This document shows, piece by piece, positions 18,670 to 25,553 of a DNA stretch of 64,000 bases. The notes below the pieces were generated by a model. It was not told where the DNA came from. It did no database searches and worked only from the letters and a program-made list of their open reading frames with translations. The translations under genes were made by a program, and so were the position numbers. The DNA comes from CAVYUC01 sp963783085 (GTDB lineage Bacteria > Bacteroidota > Bacteroidia > Bacteroidales > Prolixibacteraceae). Each line of letters begins with the position of its first letter. Within the stretch, counting starts at the first letter, position 1. The stretch is taken from contig CAWAMJ010000020.1 of assembly GCA_963783085.1 (NCBI GenBank), forward strand, positions 62,001 to 126,000. Direction: 5' to 3'.

Positions 18670-20104
18670 ATGAATAAAATGAAAATAATAACAATAATAA
18701 TCCTATTCATTTCAGGGATAAGTGCTGTTCAGTCGCAGTCGCAATCTTCCGCCTCCGCGCTATCCCAGGCCTCCCGATATCTCGGGACAAGCTCTAAAGG
18801 GGAACAGGGAGCCACAGCGCAGGAGGTTCTCCCCTTTAGGGGAGCCAGAGGGGTGAGCAATGGAGGATTTCACCCTCGGCAAGCCTTCGGCGACCGAGGG
18901 GTGAGCAATGGGGAGGATCAAAATACGACATCAGGTACACTTTCTAACTACTTCCAGATTGCAGCCGAAAACAATCCCGGCCTGCAGGCGAAATACAAGG
19001 ATTTTGAGGCTGCGCTTCAAAAGGTTCCGCAGGTGAGTTCGCTGCCCGATCCAACACTCTCATTCGGCTATTTTATTTCGCCGGTGGAAACACGGGTTGG
19101 ACCGCAACGGGCAAAGTTTTCTTTAAATCAGATGTTCCCGTGGTTCGGAACGCTTGAAGCTAAAGCCGATGCAGCATCATTAATGGCTGAAGCAAAATAC
19201 CAGGCATTTCTCGATGCACGGAATAAATTGTACTACGAAGTGTCGGCAGCCTATTATCCGTTGTACGAATTGAACCGGTTGAAAGAGATTGAGCAGAAAA
19301 ATATCGATATTCTGCAATCGTATAAAACCATTGCCAACTCCAAATTTAAAAACGGCGCCTCGCCAATGACCGATGTGTTGCGGGTGGACATCATGCTGAA
19401 AGATGCACAAACAAATCTCAGCATTTTGAATAAAAAAGAAAAACCACTGCTCACTGCATTTAACAACCTACTCAACAGAGACGAAAACGAATCTGTGGTT
19501 GTTCAGGATACATTGTCCTTGGAATTATTGCAGGAGAATTTCAGAAAAGATTCGCTGCTGACTAATCCAATGCTCAATGCACTGGATTTGCAAAGAAGAG
19601 CCAGCGAAGTGAATGAAACCGTGGCGCAAAAAGAGGGACTTCCGAAATTGGGTGTCGGATTGGATTATGCAATTGTGGGCAAACGCACAGATATGGAGCT
19701 CGCTGACAATGGAAAAAATATACTGATGCCAATGGTGTCGGTGAGTATTCCCGATTTTCAGAAAAAAATACAAAGCTGCCGAAAAAGAAGCGCAACTGAT
19801 GCAGGAAAACTATTCCCTTCAAAAGGAGGAAACCATCAATTCGCTCACTACGAATTACGAAATGGCCCGGTTCCAGATTCAGCAACAACAGGAATTAATA
19901 AACCTGTACGATGAACAAATTCAGGAAACCAACCAGACACTGAACCTGTTGTTTAGCGCTTACGGAAACTCAGGAAAAGATTTTGAAGAGGTATTGCGCA
20001 TGCAACAACAACTCCTGAAGTACGAAAAAATGAAAGCAATGGCAGAAACCATGTACCAAACAGCTTTGGCAAAATTAAATTACATCACTGCAAAAACATA
20101 TTAA
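18670..20104 (+). pseudogene. TolC family outer-membrane channel, frameshifted
   Basis: Outer-membrane partner of the CusA/CusB system. The frame from ATG 18670 (signal peptide MNKMKIITIIILFISG) runs to a premature stop at 19914. Homologous TolC sequence resumes one frame over and ends at 20104, 2 bp before CusB. Removing one A from the A7 run at 19762-19768 restores a single 477-aa protein reading IPDFQKKYKAAEKEAQLMQE across the join. Residues about 23-87 are a low-complexity insertion encoded by intergenic-type repeats. It could be a sequencing error, a real inactivation, or slippage on A7. Confidence 0.85.
18739..18930 (+). repeat. Dispersed repeats inside TolC coding sequence
   Basis: Between the signal peptide and mature domain lie a hairpin (TCCCGATATCTCGGGA near 18774), a second hairpin (CTCCCCTTTAGGGGAG near 18829) and two direct copies of GAGGGGTGAGCAATGG (18848-18863 and 18896-18911, exactly 48 bp apart). 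They stay in frame and encode about 60 residues unlike TolC. Confidence 0.65.
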
Positions 20105-20106
20105 CA

Positions 20107-21891
20107 ATGAATTCAAACAGAAAAATAATACTCATAGTTCTTTCAACACTGGCAATTGGTTTATTGCTGGGTTGGCTGCTGTTTGGCGGCTCCGGAAAAG
20201 AGGCAAAAGAAGAATACCAGGAGAAAATTGAAGAAGTGGAAGGACAAACCATCTGGACCTGCTCCATGCACCCCCAAATCCGTCAGAGCGAACCCGGCGA
20301 CTGCCCGATTTGCGGCATGGATTTAATTCCGCTGGAAGGTGAATCCAATGCAGCAATCGATGCATCTGCAATCAGCATGTCGCCAACGGCCATGCAACTG
20401 GCCAATGTGGAAACTGCAGTTGTAGGAAACATGGCTCCGGTTAAGGTAATCCGGCTGGATGGTAAAGTTCAGGAAGACGAACGGCTTGTATTTTCGCAAT
20501 CGTCGCACATTCCCGGCAGGATTGAAGACCTGCGGGTGAATTTTACCGGCGATTATGTGCAAAAAGGACAAGTGATTGCATCGGTTTATTCACCTGACCT
20601 GGTGACAGCACAGGAAGAATTGTTTGAGGCGCAAAAAATTAAGGACACTCAACCACAACTTTTTGCAGCGGCTAAGGAGAAATTGAAAAACTGGAAGCTG
20701 TCCGATGACCAAATCAACCGGATTTTATCGTCGGGAACCACAACAGAAACATTCGAAGTGCGGGCCGACGTTTCCGGATACGTGACCCAAAAAAAGGTAA
20801 ATACCGGCGACTACGTGAAAAGAGGGGAAGCAATCTATGAAATTGCCGACCTTTCGCGGGTGTGGGTACTTTTTGATGTATATGAATCAGATATGAAATG
20901 GATTAAAAAAGGTGACAAAGTAACTTTTACTGTGGAATCGCTTCCGGGTGAAACTTTTACAGGAACCGTTGATTACCTTGATCCTGTTATAAATCCAAAA
21001 ACGAGGGTTGCAAAAGCGAGATTGGTGAAATCCAATCCGGGATTAAAGCTGAAACCCGAAATGTTTGTATCAGGGAAAGTGGAAGCAAAACTGGCGCAAC
21101 AAACTGATGCGGTTGTAGTTCCAAAAACAGCAGTGATGTGGACAGGCAAACGCTCTGTGGTTTATGTAAAATCCACAACTGACCAGGGAGTATATTTTCA
21201 AATGCGTGAAGTAGAACTGGGTCCTGCACTGGGTGAAAGTTACATTATTGAAAATGGATTGAAGGAAGGTGAAGAAATTGCAGTGCATGGTACATTCAGC
21301 ATCGATGCCGCAGCACAGCTTGCCGGAAAACCAAGCATGATGAATCCGGAAGGCGGAGATTCAGGCGCAGGTAGAATGCCCGGAATGGATATGGGAGGAG
21401 AAACCATGCAGGAAAAACCTGCATCGGTCGAATCAGTAAAGACTGATCCGGAATTTACCGCCCAACTGACCACCGTATTCGACAATTACCTTAAAATGAA
21501 AAACGCATTTGTGGCTTCCGATCCTCTGCAAGTGAGTAATGAAGCGCAAAATGTGGAGAAGTCGTTGAAATCGGTTGACATGGAACTGTTAAAGGGCGAT
21601 GCACACATGGCCTGGATGGACCAACTGAAAACATTGAACAGCGAAATTAAAACGATTGCCGGTGCTTCCGATATCGAAAAACAGCGGCAGGCATTTTCAA
21701 AGTTCAATGAAGCTTTCCACAACAGTTTAAAAATGTTCGGCCTTAAAAACGACACTGCTTATTACCAGTTCTGCCCGATGGCCAGCGATAACAAAGGCGC
21801 ATATTGGCTAAGCGAAACAAAAGAAATACGAAATCCATATTTCGGCGAAGATATGCTGGAATGTGGCGAAACAAGAGATACAATAAAATAA
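20107..21891 (+). CDS. cusB: CusB-type RND adaptor with heavy-metal-binding and DUF3347 domains
   Basis: 594-aa membrane-fusion protein anchored by an N-terminal helix. Residues 50-75 form a heavy-metal-binding domain (WTCSMHP, then CPICGMDL; Cys52, Cys66, Cys69). Next come lipoyl, coiled-coil and beta-barrel domains (about 110-400), a Met/Gly-rich linker (GRMPGMDMGGETM near 425) and a C-terminal DUF3347 domain with a CPMAS motif near 555, a type found in copper RND adaptors of this phylum. It starts 2 bp after the TolC stop. Likely delivers periplasmic Cu(I) to CusA. Confidence 0.93.
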   Translation: MNSNRKIILIVLSTLAIGLLLGWLLFGGSGKEAKEEYQEKIEEVEGQTIWTCSMHPQIRQSEPGDCPICGMDLIPLEGESNAAIDASAISMSPTAMQLANVETAVVGNMAPVKVIRLDGKVQEDERLVFSQSSHIPGRIEDLRVNFTGDYVQKGQVIASVYSPDLVTAQEELFEAQKIKDTQPQLFAAAKEKLKNWKLSDDQINRILSSGTTTETFEVRADVSGYVTQKKVNTGDYVKRGEAIYEIADLSRVWVLFDVYESDMKWIKKGDKVTFTVESLPGETFTGTVDYLDPVINPKTRVAKARLVKSNPGLKLKPEMFVSGKVEAKLAQQTDAVVVPKTAVMWTGKRSVVYVKSTTDQGVYFQMREVELGPALGESYIIENGLKEGEEIAVHGTFSIDAAAQLAGKPSMMNPEGGDSGAGRMPGMDMGGETMQEKPASVESVKTDPEFTAQLTTVFDNYLKMKNAFVASDPLQVSNEAQNVEKSLKSVDMELLKGDAHMAWMDQLKTLNSEIKTIAGASDIEKQRQAFSKFNEAFHNSLKMFGLKNDTAYYQFCPMASDNKGAYWLSETKEIRNPYFGEDMLECGETRDTIK

Positions 21892-21924
21892 ATTCAATTT
21901 ATTAACCATTAAAAATTTAATGAG

Positions 21925-22305
21925 ATGAAAACAAAAATTTTAAGTTTAGTAGCAATTTTTATGTTAGGTGCTGTTGCCGTTTTTGCCGGAAATAAAACGG
22001 AGAAATTTAAAGTGTACGGAAATTGCGGAATGTGTGAAAACCGCATCGAGAAAGCTGCCAAAGCAGTTGATGGCGTTCAGTCGGCCGACTGGAACAAGGA
22101 AACCAAAATGATGGAAGTGACTTTTGACGATTCGAAAACCGATGTGCATAAAGTGCACATGGCCATTGCAAAAGTGGGACATGATACTGAAATGCACAAA
22201 GCAACCGAAGAAGCGTATAACAAATTGCCGTCTTGCTGCCAGTATGATCGTTCTGCTGAAAAGGCTGAGCCGATGAAAGACATGCACGAAGGTCACATGA
22301 ACTAG
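21925..22305 (+). CDS. Secreted HMA-domain protein with C-terminal CCQY motif
   Basis: 126-aa periplasmic metal-binding protein: signal peptide ending AVFA, HMA domain with GNCGMC (Cys34, Cys37), then a tail with LPSCCQYD and a His/Met end (KDMHEGHMN). It closes the cusA-tolC-cusB run and probably shuttles Cu(I) to CusB. Two paralogs lie at 51965 and 53536; this copy and 51965 keep both cysteine sites. Confidence 0.88.
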   Translation: MKTKILSLVAIFMLGAVAVFAGNKTEKFKVYGNCGMCENRIEKAAKAVDGVQSADWNKETKMMEVTFDDSKTDVHKVHMAIAKVGHDTEMHKATEEAYNKLPSCCQYDRSAEKAEPMKDMHEGHMN

Positions 22306-22316
22306 TGAAACAGTTT

Positions 22317-22350
22317 CTTACCGGGGATTTTGAAAATCCCTGGTAAGTTT
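22317..22350 (+). terminator. Rho-independent terminator of the cus operon
   Basis: CTTACCGGGGATTTT (22317-22331) pairs with AAAATCCCTGGTAAG (22333-22347) with a single G-T wobble, followed by TTT. It lies 11 bp after the secreted HMA gene and should end the cusA-tolC-cusB-HMA transcript. Confidence 0.75.
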
Positions 22351-22432
22351 ATCCTGATGTATTGAAAAGAATGATTGAATTATCAGCCAGGCGGCTGGAA
22401 CAGACTGAAGCAGGTCTTATAAAAATAGTAAA

Positions 22433-22975
22433 ATGAAAAAGAAAATAATATTGTTATTCGCAAGTGCACTTATTGTTGCAGGATTCACTGCCTGCAATAA
22501 ATCGGAAGAAGCACTCCCCGATAATTCCATTGAAGGAACATACGCGGGTACACTAACAACTGATGGATTAAAAAGTGCGAACGGAATTATGCCGGGAAGC
22601 ACCAGCGCAACAGCAGATGTAACTCAAACCGGCGACGGAGAGGTTCAAGTGCACTGTTACAGCGACGAACTCGACACTACTTTTATGCTCGATTATTTCG
22701 ACGACCACGACAGCGTGATGGTTTGCCTCACCGGCGAAGCTTTTGAGGAAATGTACGGCCACATGATGGGAGAAGGCCACATGATGGGCGGAATGATGGG
22801 AGATATTAGTGAAGGAGAAACAGAGTGGCAGCACCACATGTATGATGAACATCAACCCGGAGACGAACATTTTGGCGGGTTTGATATGGCGAACCACACT
22901 TTTGGTTACCATTTTCAAATGATGGACGGAAATGACCCGTACATGCTCGACTTTCAGGGAACAAAAACCCGGTAA
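22433..22975 (+). CDS. Met/His-rich lipoprotein, unknown family
   Basis: 180-aa lipoprotein (lipobox FTAC, Cys21). The middle is strikingly rich in Met and His (EMYGHMMGEGHMMGGMMG near 104-121, then HHMYDEHQPGDEHFGG), typical of periplasmic copper or silver sponges. No known domain was recognised. It sits between cus-operon and PII-like genes, in its own short transcription unit. A metal-buffering role is inference from composition and context. Confidence 0.65.
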   Translation: MKKKIILLFASALIVAGFTACNKSEEALPDNSIEGTYAGTLTTDGLKSANGIMPGSTSATADVTQTGDGEVQVHCYSDELDTTFMLDYFDDHDSVMVCLTGEAFEEMYGHMMGEGHMMGGMMGDISEGETEWQHHMYDEHQPGDEHFGGFDMANHTFGYHFQMMDGNDPYMLDFQGTKTR

Positions 22976-23071
22976 AGATTAAAATGTTGTAAATCATTTT
23001 AAAAATAACAGAACAGTTCATCATAAAAAGTTTGATAAGTTTATTGACAGAGAAAAGGTAGGATAGAAGTT

Positions 23072-23098
23072 TCCCGGAACAAATTGTTCCGGGGTTTC
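23072..23098 (+). terminator. Stem-loop, probable terminator or attenuator
   Basis: CCCGGAACA (23073-23081) pairs with TGTTCCGGG (23085-23093) around a 3-base loop, followed by TTTCTT. It lies 25 bp before the next start, so it may end the lipoprotein transcript or form a leader hairpin of the small gene at 23123. Confidence 0.5.
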
Positions 23099-23122
23099 TT
23101 CCAAAATAGAAAGGAGTACGTT

Positions 23123-23323
23123 ATGTTCTTAAAAATTTTGATATTATCGGTTATCCTGGTCGCCTTCACCATGTTGGCACTGGGTGTAAAACTGCTGTTC
23201 AACAAAAAGGCTTCATTTACAGGACATGCCTGTTCTATGGAAAACGAAAATTCAAATGAAACAGGCGGTTGTGCCGGTTGCGGAATTCAGGAAGTAACAA
23301 ACTGTCCTGAAAAAGAGAATTAA
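23123..23323 (+). CDS. Small membrane protein with Cys cluster
   Basis: 66-aa protein. The ATG at 23123 is chosen because AAGGAG lies 7 bp before it. One N-terminal membrane helix (FLKILILSVILVAFTMLAL) is followed by a short tail with Cys at HAC and GGCAGCG and one more at TNC. It resembles short Bacteroidota proteins annotated only as membrane or secreted protein. The CxxC-type tail suggests metal or Fe-S handling; function is unknown. Confidence 0.65.
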   Translation: MFLKILILSVILVAFTMLALGVKLLFNKKASFTGHACSMENENSNETGGCAGCGIQEVTNCPEKEN

Positions 23324-23338
23324 GAGGGAGAATCAGAA

Positions 23339-23388
23339 GACCGAAGCAGGAAGTTGGAAATGGGGATGAAGCTTCGGTATTCCTTTTT
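23339..23388 (+). terminator. Probable terminator
   Basis: ACCGAAGC (23340-23347) pairs with GCTTCGGT (23371-23378) over a 23-base loop and is followed by a T5 run near 23383. It separates the small Cys protein from the PII-like gene. Confidence 0.5.
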
Positions 23389-23418
23389 ATAAAAACACTA
23401 ACTTTATAAAATTGAATC

Positions 23419-23760
23419 ATGAAATTGATAAAAGCATACATCCGGGACAGAATGACAGAGGATGTTTATAACGCCCTGAGAACAGAGGGTTACTGTTGTA
23501 TGACCTTTGTTCAGTGTGAAGGCACGGGGCAGTACTCCGACCACGAAAAAGAACATATCAGCGACAAGTATCCTTTTGCCGATGCATACAAAGTAATTAA
23601 GCTCGAAATTCTGGTAGCCGACGAACATGTGGAACCGGTGGTACAGCTAATCCGGAAGCACGGCCGCACCGGTTATCGCGGCGATGGAATGATAATCGTT
23701 TCACCGGTGGATGAAGTGTACAAAGTACGCAACGATGAGCAGGGAATCATGGCCATTTAA
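23419..23760 (+). CDS. PII-like protein of the metal-efflux-associated (PII-NG) type
   Basis: 113-aa trimeric ferredoxin-like PII-superfamily protein. The core is MKLIKAYIRDRMTEDVYNAL at the start and a C-terminal VIKLEILVADEHVEPVVQLI followed by GRTGYRGDGMIIVSPVDEVYKV, as in GlnB. The T-loop region lacks the uridylylated Tyr and holds two Cys pairs (YCCMTFVQC). The PII-NG group is known to be encoded beside CzcA/CusA-type RND pumps, which matches this place. It may modulate efflux by binding a nucleotide or metal. Confidence 0.82.
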   Translation: MKLIKAYIRDRMTEDVYNALRTEGYCCMTFVQCEGTGQYSDHEKEHISDKYPFADAYKVIKLEILVADEHVEPVVQLIRKHGRTGYRGDGMIIVSPVDEVYKVRNDEQGIMAI

Positions 23761-23775
23761 TTAATACATAAATTC

Positions 23776-24337
23776 ATGAATATCAACGTCAAAAACATGG
23801 TTTGCAACCGCTGTATTATGGTGGTTTCACAAATTTTTAACGAAGCCGGAATCAAGGTCGAAAACGTTCAGTTAGGTAAAGTGCAAACCGCCGACGAGGT
23901 GCCTCCCGACAAACTGGACCAGGTAAACGAAAAGCTGAAAAGTGTCGGTTTCGAAATCATTAACGACTCGAAAAGCCGGTTAATCGAAAAAATTAAAACG
24001 GCAACCATCGATTATGTTTACCACCACAAAGGTGAAAACAAAATAAACTTTTCGGAATACCTGGTCGACAAGTTGAACCTCGATTATCCCTATCTGAGCA
24101 CACTTTTTTCCTCGGTTGAAGGCACCACCATTGAAAAACACCTCATCAACCTGAAAATTGAGCGGGTAAAAGAATTGCTGGTTTACGACGAAAAAAACAT
24201 TAAGTGAAATTGCCTGGGAACTCGGTTACAGCAGTGTGTCACATCTGTCGGGGCAGTTTAAAAAAGTGACCGGTTTTACGCCTTCCTGGTTCAAAAAACT
24301 AAGGGAACAAAAACGCAAGTCAATTAATGATGTTTAA
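23776..24337 (+). pseudogene. HMA-like/AraC transcriptional regulator, frameshifted
   Basis: Small AraC-type regulator with an N-terminal metal-sensor-like domain (NMVCNRC, Cys10 and Cys13) and a C-terminal HTH. The frame stops at 24207 inside the HTH. The second HTH helix and tail (EIAWELGYSSVSHLSGQFKK) continue one frame over to 24337. Removing one A from the A7 run at 24191-24197 yields an intact 186-aa protein, the normal length of this Bacteroidota family. If the extra A is real, the regulator of this block is truncated. It starts 15 bp after the PII-like gene. Confidence 0.85.
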
Positions 24338-24438
24338 TTCATTAAAATCATATAAATCAATCTTAAAATAGTGTAACGCTTTCAGCGACAGTAGCCATTA
24401 CCTTTATACTCAGTTATTAACATTTAAAAATTACTGTC

Positions 24439-25032
24439 ATGAAAGCACTAACATTAATAATTGCAACGATTGCGTTCATAACGCTGAGCAGTTACAAACA
24501 ACAAGACAAAATTGACCAACTCCTGCAAAAACAGGACACACGGCAGGAGGTCTTCAACAAAATTCTGAATAACCGTGAGCTTATGATCGATTTTATGAAT
24601 GCCATGCATGGCAACCAGCAAGCCACAATGATGTGGAACCGGAACCACCGTCACATGCAGAATAACAGGATGGACACCACTAATAATTATTCAATGATGG
24701 GCCATAACTCTATGATGGGTGGATATTACGGAAACCACATGATGGGATCTGCCAATACCAACGACAACGATAACCATAATTCAACCATGGGTTACGGTCC
24801 GATGATGAATCAGATGATGAATAATCCGAATCTGATGCGCGAATTTATGACCAACATGATGAATACTTACGGGCAGGATTCAACTTTTGTCAATAATATG
24901 GCAAAAATTATGGCCAACCATCCGCAGTTAATGAACCGTGCAATGCACGATTACAATCAAAACGGTACCATGGGAATGAATGGTTCTCAACATGGAAACG
25001 GAATGCAGCACATGTATTCCGGAAAGAATTAA
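24439..25032 (+). CDS. Met/Asn/His-rich secreted protein
   Basis: 197-aa exported protein with an N-terminal hydrophobic signal (LIIATIAFITLSS), then RQEVFNKILNNRELMIDFMN and a long Met/His/Asn-rich region full of MMG, NHMMG and MMNQMMNN. Such Met-clusters bind Cu(I)/Ag(I) in periplasmic proteins. The RQEVFNxILNN motif is shared with the lipoprotein at 56056, so the two are paralogs of an unnamed family. The SHOCT membrane protein follows. Role as a copper buffer is inference. Confidence 0.65.
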   Translation: MKALTLIIATIAFITLSSYKQQDKIDQLLQKQDTRQEVFNKILNNRELMIDFMNAMHGNQQATMMWNRNHRHMQNNRMDTTNNYSMMGHNSMMGGYYGNHMMGSANTNDNDNHNSTMGYGPMMNQMMNNPNLMREFMTNMMNTYGQDSTFVNNMAKIMANHPQLMNRAMHDYNQNGTMGMNGSQHGNGMQHMYSGKN

Positions 25033-25037
25033 CGGAA

Positions 25038-25059
25038 CTTCGACTCTCCTAAGTCGAAG
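25038..25059. repeat. TTCGACT stem-loop repeat
   Basis: CTTCGACT (25038-25045) pairs with AGTCGAAG (25052-25059), followed by a tail ending AAAGTCAGGCTCC. The same hairpin occurs inside the type IIG gene at about 40659-40680. Confidence 0.5.
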
Positions 25060-25151
25060 GCAATTAATCGGAATTAGGAAAGTCAGGCTCCCTTAAAATG
25101 AACGACCAATACGAACAAGATAAAATTTAAAGTAAGAAAAGGAGGCACGTA

Positions 25152-25391
25152 ATGATGAACGGAATGTTTGGATACGGAATGAATGGAATGGGTTGGGGCA
25201 TGGGCTTCGGCTGGATCCTTGGAATCATAGTTTTGATAGTTGTTATCTGGACTTTTACCAGGGGAATTAATCCGGGCCAAAACGCCACCCCAACAGAAAA
25301 TAAATCAGCGCTTGACATTTTAAAAGAACGATATGCCCGCGGTGAAATAAATAAAGAAGAGTTCGAAGAAAAGAAACATGTTCTCTCATAA
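25152..25391 (+). CDS. SHOCT-domain small membrane protein
   Basis: 79-aa protein with a Met/Gly-rich N terminus (MNGMFGYGMNGMGWGMGFG), one membrane helix (WILGIIVLIVVIWTF) and a C-terminal SHOCT domain (ALDILKERYARGEINKEEFE). A very strong Shine-Dalgarno (AAAAGGAGG, 25137-25145) precedes ATG 25152. A close paralog lies at 44852 and a broken one at 46344. SHOCT domains mediate oligomerisation; in this setting it probably accompanies periplasmic copper proteins. Confidence 0.82.
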   Translation: MMNGMFGYGMNGMGWGMGFGWILGIIVLIVVIWTFTRGINPGQNATPTENKSALDILKERYARGEINKEEFEEKKHVLS

Positions 25392-25407
25392 TAATAATCA
25401 TTAATAA

Positions 25408-25455
25408 ATTTTTCTCCTGATTTGCCCCATCTTTAAAGGGTGTCAGGAGAAAAAT
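25408..25455 (+). terminator. Long hairpin after SHOCT gene
   Basis: ATTTTTCTCCTGA (25408-25420) is exactly complementary to TCAGGAGAAAAAT (25443-25455), 17 bp after the SHOCT stop. It could work as a terminator; the T-rich 3' side is short, so a repeat origin is also possible. Confidence 0.5.
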
Positions 25456-25553
25456 CTATTTGTTCCCTTTACAAGGGATCAAGGGTAGAAACAGACAGAT
25501 TTTTAAATATATCAAAGAAATTAATAGTCCGAAAGTAGCAGAAATACTAAGTT

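Noticed and set aside
19762..19768. Programmed frameshift at A7 in TolC
   Set aside because: The other A7 case and the third non-homopolymer shift fit sequencing error or decay better, and no stimulatory hairpin follows.
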